NCBI RefSeq assembly: GCF_028769735.1
Contig: NC_088177.1
Location: forward strand, 12,898,599-12,962,598
Length of the DNA stretch: 64,000 nt
Direction: 5' to 3'
Origin: Zonotrichia leucophrys gambelii
Lineage: Eukaryota > Chordata > Aves > Passeriformes > Passerellidae
The stretch's first letter is position 1, and each line of letters starts with the position of its first letter. The translations under genes and the position numbers were made by a program. Of the stretch, positions 1 through 12,130 are shown piece by piece. Below the pieces are notes generated by a model, which was given only the letters and a program-made list of their open reading frames with translations, did not search any database and was not told the DNA's origin.

Positions 1-3000
1 TTTTACTGATTACAAACCAGCAACATTAACTTCAAGTGAACTGTCATACCTTCCTTCTAGCCCCAAATCAGGCAAGGCTCTTTACACAGCATCAGGTAAC
101 AATTGATGTGACTTATCTCACAGCATCAGGTAACAATTTCACTGCAATTCCAAATATGACACCCACTGTGAGGACCACAAAGCAAGTTCTCAACTTTTGC
201 AGCTCATAGCTTCCCTTCTGAAAGGGCACTGAGAACCTATTTCATGTGATGAACACAATTTTGATAGCATCAGTAGTGGATGAGTCACCAATCTATCCCA
301 CAGTCCCCTTCAATCACCCCAGGGAATTATCTCACAGCCATTCAGAATCTCTCTTTATTTGCCAGTGTCAAAACATTGCTTGTTTGAACACAGCAAGGCC
401 ACCTCTTGCCATGAGTCAGTTTGTTGGGCCTCCCAAACTGCACCAGCTGCACCAACATGTGACTGAAGCCCTGCAGAGTTCAGCTCCAAGCTAAGCACAA
501 AGTCTCTGTCACTTCACTACTTACAAATATTCACTCAAGAAAGGAAAAGCCTCCAAAAAATCTCATGGCTTGTTATTAGTGCTGAATATTTTGGAGAGAA
601 GTGCATAAAACCAAGAAAAGGCTCATTCCACAGTGAGGAAAAATCTACCTGTTTGTAGCACAACAGTGGCTAAAAGGCCCTGACCCAAAAAGAGAACAAC
701 CCAAATAAATTGTACAAGCAAGATCTTGCCCATGGAAGATGCAGTGAGGTGCTGTAGGGCACAGAAAACATGCAATGATCACAAGAACAAGTTGTTAATT
801 ATTAGCTATTCACAAGTTTCATATGTTTAAAATTATTTTAAATTTTTTCCCTCTGGATGCAGTCCAGGGAACACTGGTCCTGCCAGGAGGAAGGAGCAGC
901 CATACAGCAGTTGTGTAAGTACATCCTGAGTTTGTCAAATCTAATTTATATGGCTTCCATTTTAAATAAAAACACAAGACTATTTATTTCTTACTACTAT
1001 CTACCATTTTCTGGTTTCACTAAACATTCTGCTACTCCTCCTCTGTCTCAAACCAGCCTGTAATCACCTCATCCCAACTACCCGGCTACACAGACTTATC
1101 TCACTGTTTAAGGCCCATATAACTTGCTAGGATAAAAGTAACACATACAAGGATTTATACACAGACATTTTATAATTTAAATCATGATTTATAATCTTAA
1201 CAGTAATTTAAGATTAGAATATTGAGCCACAGCTGCAGGAATATGTGTGTCAAGGGAGGTTTTTATAGTTTTGTTGGGGCTGTGCCCCAAGTTACTTGTA
1301 TTGTAAGCAACAATGAAGTAAAAATCAAATAAAAATCAATTTCACTGGAAAAGGGCAATATCCATAGTGACACCTTTTGTAGATCTTTGCCTTCTGTAAA
1401 CACCCGTTTTACAGGTATTCCCAACACCTGAAGTGCTTTTTTTCAATTAGCAGAATCAAAACACTCTGAAGGGCACGTGAAAAACCTTCTGCTAGGAAGG
1501 GAAGAGCCTCATTTGTTAATGCTCAGTCTTAGGCACTGATAAATTGGTGTCCTGTGGAAATCAAATCAAATCAGAGCCCTGCCAAAATCTGCTAAAACCC
1601 AAATCTGAAGAAAACTACGACTTTGCACTTATTTAGGCAATAGTTGCTGATGTATCTAATCTTGGCTTCATAGCTGTGAAAAGTCTAGAATCACAAATAT
1701 AATTTGTTCTAACCACTAAGCTCATCAGAAGAATTTCCTGTTTAAAAATACCCATTTCCTTAACACATTCCTTCATCTGTAGCACGATCTGGTTGATGAC
1801 AGTAAGTAATACTTGGAAACAGACTGGTTAATTCAATTATGCATGAAAAGTAACCCAAACCCTCTCTAACAAGGAGGCCGTGGATGGAAAGTGAGCACAG
1901 GGACAACAGCACCCATCCCCTTGATTCCTGTGCTATTGCTCAAACTGTCCAGCCATGGATCTGCATCTGAACACCATAGAATATATCATTTCTCAGTTTC
2001 CCAAATGCTCAAGGCAGACAAACACGTGGCAAAAATACAATACACAAACCCACAGCAGCCAAACTAATCCTGACCTCACTGGTGCTTCTGCGCACGCAGG
2101 CAACTGAGGCTTTGCAGAATGGAACTGGGAGGATCTCCAGAGTGAAACTCTTGACATGCTTGCACTAGACCTCAGGGAAGGCAGGGAAAAGGACCTCAAG
2201 CTCCTGCCAGGAGTGACTCTGGGGTCATCTGATTGACTGTGAACAAGTTTCAAGGTCATACATTTTACTACACAAACCTGTAACCCAGAAGCACTAGTAA
2301 AAAAAGGCAAAGGGCAAGAATGAGCATCCCCAAGTACAACCATTTTAATTCCTACAACATGTACCACACAGTCTCAACTAGCTGGCTCATAAAGTTTAAG
2401 CTTCTTCATGATTTTTACTTACACAGGTAAAAAAAATTAGAAAATATGCTCACACCTAAATTTGCTCTTTTCAAATAATGTTTCTGAAAGAAAAATGAAG
2501 GAAAAAGTCTTTACTGAGCTGCCATCTCTGAAAACAGTGAATATTCTTTGCAAGCTGAAGTAACTCTCACCAAATACAAATTATACACAAATATCTGAAA
2601 TGAGAAACTTCAGTAATTTTGTCAGACAACACATAATTGCCAACAAATGTTTTGTGGTCACAATGCCTTTTCCCAACCCTACCAAACTGTGATTTCCCAA
2701 CATGGCCTGTCTGACATGATTTCTGTGCAACCACACATTCTGGCACTTAATTAACATTTCTTACTCCTTATAATGCACGGCAGAAATCTCATAATGTGGG
2801 ACTTGGACAGAATTCCATCTTAATACACAGGCAGCTGGTACATATGGAGCTGGAAACCCTCCACTTATATCCAACCCACCTCCCAACACAGGTTTTCACT
2901 GCTCCATAAGCAAATAACTTCTCAAACACTATTTGATAAAATGCTGAGTTGCCTGGTATTTTCCCTGTATCTGATGAATCCCAGATCTGCGGGACACAAA

Positions 3001-3925
3001 CATATTGATTATGATTTATGGGAGCTTTCATATTCCAAGTTCTAGGATAAAATGCTGCTACAACCAGCAAGTCCTACATTTCATTTGAGGCTGGATCCAC
3101 AACAGATTGAAGGAACAGCCGTACACATACAGGCAGACACTGAAGAATTTATTTTGGGTATGGATTCATGTTGCAGCTAAGATGAAGTACTGGCACCCTC
3201 TTTCACTCTTCTGCCCTCAACCCAATCCAGCTCTGAAGCCATATGGCTGTAAGTAGGGAAAAGGAAAAATAAAACAAATCACAAATTTGAGCCACAGTGA
3301 ATTATAACAAAAAGCCAGAAAAAAAGATTCTTTGCATCCATCTTCATAACATCACAACACCAGCTATTAGTATCTTTTCAGTGTCCATAAATAGCAAATC
3401 CTACAAGAGGCAGATTTTTATCCAGCAGAACACTGAACAAAACCTCCCTGCTAGTTGAGGGATGAAGCCCAACTGGCTTCACCAGGTGTTGGAATTCTCT
3501 TCAAGCTCTCAAAGGGATGTACACAGAGATAATTAAATAGAAAGGTCTTGACCTTTAAAAGGTAACAACAGACCCAGAAGATTACAAGCGGCTTCTTTCT
3601 TTGCTGAATTGTAAATTGCAGACACCAACCACAAGGCACAAGGTTCCACACAGGAAAACAACAGCAACAAAAACCCACAGAAGCTTTAAATCTTTGTGTC
3701 CTCTGGAGCACTGCTGGGGAAACACCTCCTTGAGAAAGAAGAAAGGTCATAATAAAGCAATGAGAAAGTGATAGAAGGATGTGATGATGTTGATTTGGAG
3801 GCTTTAATTATTCAATCACATTTCAACTTGGTCCCCTGAATTCTGCATTGCAGAACTGCTTTGTGAGACCTCTGCACAGGAAAATCATACACTCTATTTC
3901 ACTGCATATAATGGCGGGGTAACAG

Positions 3926-3979
3926 CTGGACTCCATGAACTCTGAGGTTTTTTCCAGCCTAAATGATTCTATGATCTTT
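3926..3979 (+). repeat. CR1 LINE 3' end fragment
   Basis: Reads ctggactcc... ttttttccagcctaaatgattctatgat, the typical avian CR1 tail. Only the last 50 or so bases are recognisable. Confidence 0.6.
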
Positions 3980-4445
3980 GAAGCTGGGTCTGCAATCATC
4001 ACATCAAGAAAACTCAGGTGAATGCACCAAGTTTGTGTTTCCTCAAGAGCTACAAACCTCATGCCAAGAAACTGTCAAATACTTTGATACTTATTCCAAG
4101 GTAAATACAAGGGTTCTTAATAACCAAATGACTGGCATGTAATCAAGAGACTGACATGTTTTCCCTCCCACTTACACACAGGTACATTAAAGTCTGTCTT
4201 TCAGTAACAGAACTGGGTGATCCATCTGTAACTGCATGAAATATCACCAAGCAGGCACCTTCTTTAGTCCAAGAGATGCCACAGCCCATCTTCATAAAAT
4301 CACATTTCAGAATAACCTATTCCTTTCAAAAATCCCAAACTAACCAAAATAAAAAAAATATCCCCAACAGCATTTTAACTAGCAAATGGAAAAGAAAAAA
4401 TCACTTCATGATCTCAAGATTGGCAGAGTTTAATTTAGGTTTAGG

Positions 4446-4552
4446 GGTAGAACATAGGACCGTGTTCAATGCTAATTTTATAAAGGTCTATTTACTTCAT
4501 ACATGTGCATTCATAATTTTAAGGGAAGCTTATTTTTACACAAGAACATCTG
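4446..4552 (+). repeat. 107-bp inverted repeat, left arm
   Basis: Its reverse complement recurs at 7,053-7,159 with a single mismatch in 107 bp (C versus A near 4,461). Similarity ends abruptly on the right side (after catctg) and fades on the left. The arms are 2,500 bp apart and enclose the ERVL-like relic. It does not resemble CR1 or the LTRs in this window. Confidence 0.93.
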
Positions 4553-5479
4553 AAAGAAAATGTATTTCCTTTAATCTTCTTAATGTACAGGTTGCCATCA
4601 TACTTTTGTTCCTCACCAGGTTTTGACATTCCTTGCCAATGCAACATACAAAAGAGTAACAAGACTTCTACTGAAATACAAGGAAGGGATTAATTTAAAC
4701 ACTGGCTAACTACAGCAGAAACCCAGAAGACAACCAATAAAAGCCCCAGGCACCCAAGTGGTTGAGTTTGAAATTCTGCTTTGATAGGAAAGGAAGCTGA
4801 TGACCTAGCAATCCCAGTTTTCCTGGTTCAGAATCTTCTGTTTCCTCACAGTGATAAAGGTAACAGAATACTACATTTAGTCTTTTTTTCTGCAAGCCTT
4901 TCAGTGCATCACCATCCTTCTTAAGCTGGAAGCCAAAGCCAGCAAAATAAGCCTGGATGTGCTCACTGCTCACAAAATTGTTTCATTAGAAACAGCAAAA
5001 GGTAAGGAGTGTAAGGATGCTCTCAGAAAAGAGTAGAGACCTTGTTTATCCTTCTATGTTCCAGAAGGCAGGAAAGAGAACAGAGGAGGGAGGGACAGCA
5101 GAATAACAATGATGGAAAATGAGTATGATGGGGGAGTGGGAGTGAGAACAAAAGGGAAGGCACGTTGCAGATGAAAACCATTGCCAAAAGTACTGTTCCA
5201 CTGCTACAACAGTGCTTTCTAACATGGCTGCTAACATTTCAGGTCAACTCAACAAGAACCTCTTAACCAGCTTATTACCTTCCAAAACAGAGAGGAGAAT
5301 AAAAAAAAATCTCCTCTGATCATCCAGCACATCAGACATGGCAAGGAAAAGAAAATGGTTCAATTTGTTTTACCCTCCCAATGTAGAAAGGTTCAGAGGA
5401 CTCTTGGTGCCCAGTGTGAGGCCTGAGGGCACTGAGGGGAAAGGGTGAAAAAGGAGTAACAGCTCCTGGTAACCTGGTT

Positions 5480-6640
5480 TTTGTGCTGAATACAGAAGCA
5501 TCACTAAGCAGCACCATGTGGTCTAGCCTAGCCTGGTTTGGTTGGCACAAGGCTTTGGCTCAAGGAAGGGGGAAAAGGCCAGCTGGCAGCATGGAGGAAG
5601 GCCAATCTGGGCTGCTGAAGAATGGCAGGACATTGCCACTCAGCAGAGAAGTTACCTGTGCAAGTCTGCCATGTGGATGCCCATGTCCCCAAGAGTCAGA
5701 CTAATGAGGAACACTGAAACAATGAGAGGGCAGATCAGGCAGCAAAAATAGAGGTGTCACAGATAGATGTGGACTGGCAACACAAGGGAGAGCTGTTCCT
5801 GGCTCGATGGGCCCATGATGCCCCAGGCCACCAGGGCAGAGATGCCACCCACAAGCAGGCAGGAGACCGAGGGGCAGATTTAACCATGACCAGCATCTCC
5901 CAGGTTATCCACAATTGTGAGATGTGTGCTGAGATCAAGCAGGTAAAATCCCTATGGTATGCTGGGCAGGGGTCCAAATATAAGATTAATTATATCACAC
6001 TGCCTCAAACCTGCCAAGGCAAGCACTACATGGTCATGATGGTAAAAACCACCATGGGGTGGCTGGAGACCTACCCTGTGCCTCACACCACTGCCTGGAC
6101 ACCATCCTGGGCCTGGAAAAACAAGTCCTTTGGAGGCAAGGTATCCCCATGAGGACTGAGTCTGACAACAGTCTAACTTCAAGAACACCCTTAGGAACAC
6201 CTGGGCTAGAGAATAAGGCACTGAGTGGGTGTACACCATATATTCCTTCCCATGCACCAGCTGCTGGGAATATTGACAGGTGGAACAGATTGCCTAAAAC
6301 CACCTTGAAGGCACTGGGCAGGGAGACTGAAAAACTGGGAGCTCCATTTAGCACCTGGTTATTTAACACCAGGGGCTCCACTACCTGAGCTGCACCTGCC
6401 CAATCTGAACCCTTGTGAACAACAGAGATAAAGTTCTGGAGGTACACATGAGAGGTATCCTGGGAAAAACTGTTTGGATTAATTCTGCCTCAAGCAAACA
6501 CAAACCCATCTGTGGGGTTGTCTCTGCTCAGGGACCAGGCTGCACCTGGTGGTGCAAAAGGATGGAGAGACACAATGCATCCTCAAAGGGTCCTTGTTTT
6601 AGGGTGAACTGCCTGTCACACTCTGCCTGTACCTAAATCT
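5480..6640 (+). pseudogene. ERVL-like endogenous retrovirus pol relic (end of RNase H plus integrase)
   Basis: An old retroviral pol fragment. The N-terminal zinc-binding pattern of integrase is visible (His-x3-5-His near 5,812-5,832 and Cys-x2-Cys near 5,922-5,933), followed by integrase-core-like blocks (ITLPQTCQGKHYMV; MGWLETYPVPH) and an ESDN block near 6,150-6,165. It is broken: the similarity passes through three reading frames (5,754-6,152, then 6,059-6,388, then from 6,415), with stops at each shift. The first and third residues expected for the DDE triad appear substituted. No gag, env or paired LTR is seen next to it. It cannot encode an active enzyme. Confidence 0.8.
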
Positions 6641-7052
6641 AGATGTATACATATATATAATCGGGGTAATGCATGTATTTATATACTTTAAAAGTTTAAA
6701 TTTAATGTAACATGTTGGTATGGGAAAAAAATTCAGAGTGGATAATGTTAGAGATTAGGATTTTGGTTTTTTCCCTCTCAGGGAATTTTCTCCATCTGCT
6801 GCCTAAGAGACGATAACAACTCGTACTTAAGAGGGACAAAAGATGCAGCCAAGGAGGAGGGGGAAAGGTACAGAAAGGTGCACACAATTAACAGATTCTG
6901 CTGGAGAGCCCAGAAATTAAGAAAGAAAGATGCTGTAGGTGAAGTTTCACAGACTGCCATCTGTCCCCCCAGTGACAACAGTTCTTCCCACTGATAGCCT
7001 CAGATCAGATTTATTTCCAAGTATTTCCAAGACTTCCTTAACAGCAAACTAC

Positions 7053-7159
7053 CAGATGTTCTTGTGTAAAAATAAGCTTCCCTTAAAATTATGAATGCAC
7101 ATGTATGAAGTAAATAGACCTTTATAAAATTAGCATTGAACACTGTCCTATGTTCTACC
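7053..7159 (-). repeat. 107-bp inverted repeat, right arm
   Basis: Reverse-complement partner of 4,446-4,552, 106 of 107 positions identical. Such low divergence in intronic DNA points to a recent duplication, arm-to-arm gene conversion, or two young copies of one unnamed repeat inserted in opposite orientations. Confidence 0.93.
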
Positions 7160-8037
7160 TCCTACCATTTTAAAACCAGAAAAAACTTAACTCCCAAATA
7201 CCATGATTTATCACAAGAAAAACAGGTGCAAGTGTTTGTGGATGTCTCACCCTCACCTGATTTCACACAAAGAAATTAAATACCACATCACTGTGGTTGG
7301 TGTAACAAAAGGATCTAAAGTTTTCAGGTCTGACCACTGCCTTTAGGTTTTATAAGAAAGGTGTTCTTGTATCAATTTTTCAAAAAGCCCAATCAAACTA
7401 ACTATAAAAGTGTTTGCTGAACTATTGCTGGAATATTTGCAGTAGCCAAAGATGTCAGACATGAAATACCTTTACTTTTTTCAGGAAATACTTCATAGCT
7501 GGTATCTCCCTCTCAGAAATTACCGGCAGTGCCTCAAAATGTGCCAAAAAACCCCAACCCTTGCAAAACAACCCCCAAAACAATAAAACTTCAGAGAAAG
7601 CTTCCTTCTCATACACACAATTTCTTCCTTTCTTAAAAGAGAAATAAAAAATTGAAATAGAAATCACATTGAGAGTGCGCTTTCAGTCCAGGCAGATGTA
7701 AACACTTGGAGGGGAAGCAGAGCAAGCAGCCCACTGACCACTCCACATGAGCTGCATCCTTGGAAACTAAAGCTCAGGAGAAACCTGGGAGCAATGTGGC
7801 AGGAAGCAGAAAATGCTCCTCCCCAAACCAACAGAGAATAACTGAGGTTATAATTAAGATGGTAAGCTACATGAAATACTTTTTTATCTCTGAACTAATC
7901 CTACAGCCTCTTTGATGGAAGCCACTGAGAGCAGAGTTCCCCATCTGTCAATCTGTGGAGTAATAGAATAGATCTGAACTAGCAAAAAAATCCCTTCAGC
8001 CTCTTTAGTGCAGGTAATCCCTGGAGCTTCAGCTCAG

Positions 8038-8205
8038 CTCACAGAATCATTAGCGCTGGAAAAGACCTCCAAAGTAAAACCAATCTACAAATTCCTAGCA
8101 AACAGAAGAAAACCCAAATCCATAAACTTAATGTTTCAAGCTGCAGAAATTCAGACCAAGAAATGTTGTACCATTCACACACTGGTCAAACACCACCTCA
8201 AAGTT
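8038..8205 (-). repeat. CR1 LINE fragment, minus orientation
   Basis: Starts with the inverted CR1 tail (cacagaatcattagcgctgg, then aaaagacctcc) and continues with degenerate CR1 sequence (ttcacacactggtcaaacaccacctcaaa). Confidence 0.65.
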
Positions 8206-8779
8206 GGTACAACTGTGTTTTTCCTCTCCCAGATTTTATCTGATTTTTACTGAAAGCAATTCCAGTGCTGTGCATCCAAATGGGCCACACTAACTGGATC
8301 CAGGTAGCAACAAGCATCAAGAATTGGCAAGAAAATTAACAAACATAGTCATATATTCTTGGTAAGTCCCTGAACTGCTGGCTGAGGACACTGCCACCAC
8401 CACCAGTCCTAGAAGACAAAGCCAACACAAGGTGACACCAGGTCCTCGTTGCTACATGAACACATCACACAATTTTATCTTGGACTACTTCTACATATCT
8501 TGTCCTTAGATGATCAAGGAACAAGTGAAGCACCTTCCTGCACAGATAACCCAGAAAAAGCAAAAAACAACTGAATTCCAAGGTGGTGTACAAGTACATT
8601 TAGGTACATAAAAATATATACATATACACGATGCCATATCACAGAAAAAGTACAGGTTTTAAAATGCACATTAATGACTTTCCTACAGAATCTCCACTGC
8701 AGATAAGAATTTTTCAAAGAACTGTTTATAACCTTAGCTCTCTTTCAGTGCAGGGAAGAAAAAATTACACCAAACCTCC

Positions 8780-8826
8780 AAAACAAACAAACAAACCAAC
8801 CCACAAACAACCAAACCACCAAACAC
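8780..8826. repeat. (AAAC)n-type simple repeat
   Basis: An imperfect run of aaac/caaac/ccaac units. Shorter (AAAC)n runs occur near 12,296-12,311 and 15,411-15,427. Confidence 0.75.
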
Positions 8827-10920
8827 CAATGTTTTATAGTTACTAATAAACAACCTGAAGTACTGGAGCTTACAGCATCCCCATCATACTCTGACACAGA
8901 TCCTGCCAGTGTGATTAGGCAGCTCTGCATATTTCCATTACATCAGAAAGCTGCAGCATCTTTGAGTCTTAAGATAAGCAAGCCTAGCCCACAGATCCAT
9001 CAGCTGAAACTCAGCTTAGGTGCAGGCATGGTCTCAAAAGTGCGCTTATCTCCCCAAAAGGTTGTGGGAAGATCTCTCAGTTTTCTTTACTGGTTTCACA
9101 AATTTTTTTCAACAAGAAATAAATTGGTGTTGCTACAACAAAGCAACACAGTAGCATCATAGTAGGGTCACTTTTTATCCTGAATTATTATTTTTCTATT
9201 TCATGAAGAATACAAACAATGTCAAGCAAGAGATTAGGAGGATCTTGTAAAGCTGAAGGATTTCTAACAGTGCATAAGACTGGAATTGTAGCATGAGCTG
9301 GCATTCCATCCCCATCCAAAATTCTTCTCAGCTGAATGCTCTACTTAGGATTTTGAGTTATCTTTAGAAAGTGCCAACGTACTCATGTCTCCATTCTTCT
9401 CTACACCTCAACACAAGCACTTTTCCCAACTTTTGCTGTGATCATCTGAAGCAAAACCAAAGGAGGAGATTAATCATCTTCCTGACTTATATTTTACAGG
9501 TGAAAATAATGTAATCAAAGAGAACAGACATTACTCCTGCCGCATCACAACACACAAATATTTCAATTAACAAAGTACACAGACAAACTAGAAAGGAACT
9601 TGCTCTCACATTTCTCCTTTTCTCTTTCTCCCTTCACAGTTCCTCTCAGATGATGGGAACATCCACCCAAGTACTGACCATCTCCAACCTGAGGCATATT
9701 CAGTGTAAGAAATCTCAGACTGCTGTTCCTTCCTCTCCAAGAAAGCAAGTTCTGAGCATTAATGATGGAGGGCCCCATTAAAACATCCCATAGAAACATC
9801 AAGCAATGGCAGGATACGAGTACATAACATATTACCAGATGTTGAAGAACTACTAACAACGTTTTCCAGTTTAGGAAACACAGAAAAGGAGTCACATCAG
9901 AGTGACCAAGGAATTCAAGCTCACTTTACCCAATCACTCCATTAACCCAGCAGCTACACAGAAATCCACATTCCACATCAGAGCCACAGCACCAGGACAG
10001 CGTGCAATCACTTCAGCTCTAACATACTGCAGATCCCCCTATAAAAAAGTATTTTATCAGTTAAACAAACACACAGACAGGAACTGCAGAGCAGAGGAGC
10101 CGGCCCCAGGATATCCCTCCACGTGTCAGCAGGCACACAGGAAGAGCCACTGCACCAGCAGGGCCACGGAGCACACGGTCCCAGCTCACACACTCAGGAA
10201 TTCATCTGGCACATGCAACAGGCCATGCCAGACACTGCTCCTGCCTGTGCCAGCAGGCATGCAGCAACAGGTTACACTTGGACAGCAGTCACCCATCCTA
10301 CACTTCTCCCCTGTACCAAAACTTCCACACTGGAAATGACGGCAGCAGAGCTGTGAATAACTTCTGAAAGCGTGACCTGAATCAGGCAGCACATCTTCAG
10401 GTGAATTAGCCCCAGCCGTGCCCACCTGAACGTGCTGATCTGAAAACTGCAGCATCTGAGGAGCACACTGAATGCTCCTAATCCCAAAAGCACAGGTGGT
10501 GTTAACAGGTTTTTAGCTCAAGGGTGCAGCTTGACAGTGTAACTGGGGAGAACGCAAGGGGTAACTGCTTGCAGAACATGGTGCCTATGTCACCTCCACC
10601 CCAGCATGCCCTGCTGTGCCAAGTGCTGATACCTGCCTGTCTGCAGGACAGGCCAGGCCAGAGAATCAGTATGCAAAAAGTCCTTCCCCAGCTCCTTAAC
10701 ACAGACACCACGACTGACACCCACAGGGCTGTTATCAGCACACATTGACCTGGAGGTGGCAGGGATGTCTCCTTTTGGGGGCTGAAAATCCATCACATGC
10801 TCACAGTGACCCTGTGCACTGCATATTGTCACCTCTGGGCTCATTAATGCACAGGGCTGGAGCCCCTCTGCTCTGGAGACAGGCAGGGAGAGCTGGGGGT
10901 GTTTGGGAGAAGAGAAAACT

Positions 10921-11262
10921 CTAAGGAGACCCTAGAGGCCCTTCCAGTGCCTGGAAGTGCTCCAAGAAAGCTGGAGGGATTTTGGACAAGGGCCTGGAGT
11001 GACAAGACAAGGGAGAATGGCTTCCCACTGACAACAAGGCAGGGTTAGATGGGATACTGGGGAGAAATTCTTCCCTGGAAGGTGCTGAGGCCCTGGCACA
11101 GGCTGCCCAGAGCAGCCGTGGCTGCCCCATCCCTGCAAGTGTTCCAAGGCCAAGCTGGATGGGGCTTGGAACAGCCTGGAATAGTGAAGGTGTCCTTGCC
11201 CACGGCAGGAGAATGGAACTGGACGAGCTTTAATATTCCAACACAAACCATTCTATGACTCT
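10921..11262 (+). repeat. CR1 LINE 3' fragment, about 340 bp
   Basis: Contains the characteristic series: gagaccctagaggcccttcc, gggatactggggagaaattc, ggccctggcacaggctgccc, then the tail aaaccattctatgactctg. It lies just inside DIP2A intron 1, next to the CpG island. Confidence 0.9.
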
Positions 11263-11429
11263 GTGGCTCTATAAAAATTGAGTGAGCATCATCATATTCC
11301 TGACTGTATATACAGTGAAGCACAAAAAAGTTAGAAATTAACGATACATACAGAGAGAGCAATTTAAGGTTGTACCTGCAGTGAGGAACAGATATTAAAA
11401 CTCAAATAAAATTGCCTTTTCAGAGTATC

Positions 11430-12100
11430 ACTAACTGCCCGTTCGGAGGAGTTCCTGCGGGGCCTCCACCAGGCGCCGGCCGCAGCGGCCGCGGGCGGTC
11501 GGTGCAGCCGCGGGGACGGCGCAGGCCCGCCCGCTCCCGGCTCCCCTCTCCCCGCTCCCGGCTGAGGGCTCCGGCAGGAGCGGAGCCCGGGCCCGCCCAG
11601 AGCTGCACCGGGAGGCGAAGCCGCCGCCGTCCCCAGGCCCCCGGGCGGCAGCGCGGCCTTGCTGCCGTGCCGCGGCCATGCCCGCCCCAGAGGCGGCCCC
11701 ACTCACCCTCGGACAGCTCCAGCTCCAGCTCGGCCAGGCTCTCGCGCACCTCGGGCGGCAGCGGCACGGCCTCCAGCGCGCAGCCCCCGCGCTCCGCCGC
11801 CATGGCGCGGCCGGGCGAGCAGCGAGCGGGCCCGGCGGAGCCACCGCCCAGCGCTGCCGCAGGTGGGGCCGGGGGCGGGCCGGAGGCGGGCAGCGGCGGT
11901 CCCGGGCCGGCAGGCAGGCAGGCAGGCAAGGAGGAGGTGCTGCCGGCCCCGCCGCCCCGCGCAGCCGCTGCCGCTGCCGCAGCCGGGACGGGGCCGGGCC
12001 GCCGGGGAGGGGCCTCAGCGCGGCCCGCCCGCTCCCGGGCCGGCGCTGCCTTGCTCGTGCTCCCTTCCTTTTCCCACCCTTCTCGTTGCCTTGGCACCTG
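11430..12100 (-). promoter_or_regulatory. DIP2A: CpG-island promoter and 5' UTR of DIP2A
   Basis: About 650 bp of extreme G+C with dense CpG, set in AT-rich surroundings, around the DIP2A start codon. It contains GGGCGG/CCGCCC boxes and a (GGCA)5 microsatellite at about 11,909-11,928, and no obvious TATA box. The transcription start should lie between 11,804 and about 12,080. CpG-island promoters often fire in both directions, but no plus-strand gene is visible here. Confidence 0.85.
11707..11803 (-). CDS. DIP2A: DIP2A, first coding exon (32 codons plus one base)
   Basis: The ATG at 11,801-11,803 starts MAAERGGCALEAVPLPPEVR, followed by ESLAELELELSEG, with donor GAGG|GTGAGT at 11,706. This is the DIP2 N-terminus (DMAP1-binding domain start), closest to human DIP2A (MADRGCPLEAAPLPAEVRESLAELELELSEG). 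DIP2B and DIP2C differ before PPEVR. The gene continues leftward out of the window; the rest of the protein (AMP-binding-like domains) is not here. It lies downstream of PCNT in the same orientation, the arrangement seen in human 21q22.3. The start ATG sits inside a CpG island. Confidence 0.95.
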
Positions 12101-12130
12101 CCGCGCTGAGGCCCCTTTCCTGTAAACACC

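Larger units (their letters stand above)
1..11706 (-). other. DIP2A: DIP2A intron 1 (3' part outside window)
   Basis: No conserved exon is seen in this 11.7 kb. It holds CR1 fragments (3.9, 8.0 and 10.9-11.3 kb), an ERVL-like pol relic (5.5-6.6 kb), a 107-bp inverted repeat flanking that relic, and an AAAC-type simple repeat at 8.78 kb. The rest (1-3.9, 7.2-8.0, 8.3-10.9 kb) shows nothing I can name. Intron status follows from the DIP2A donor at 11,706 and the lack of a second DIP2A exon. Confidence 0.8.

Noticed and set aside
11707..11803. Assignment of the CpG-island exon to DIP2B or DIP2C
   Set aside because: The residues between Met and PPEVR (GGCALEAVPL) and the adjacent PCNT gene point to DIP2A.
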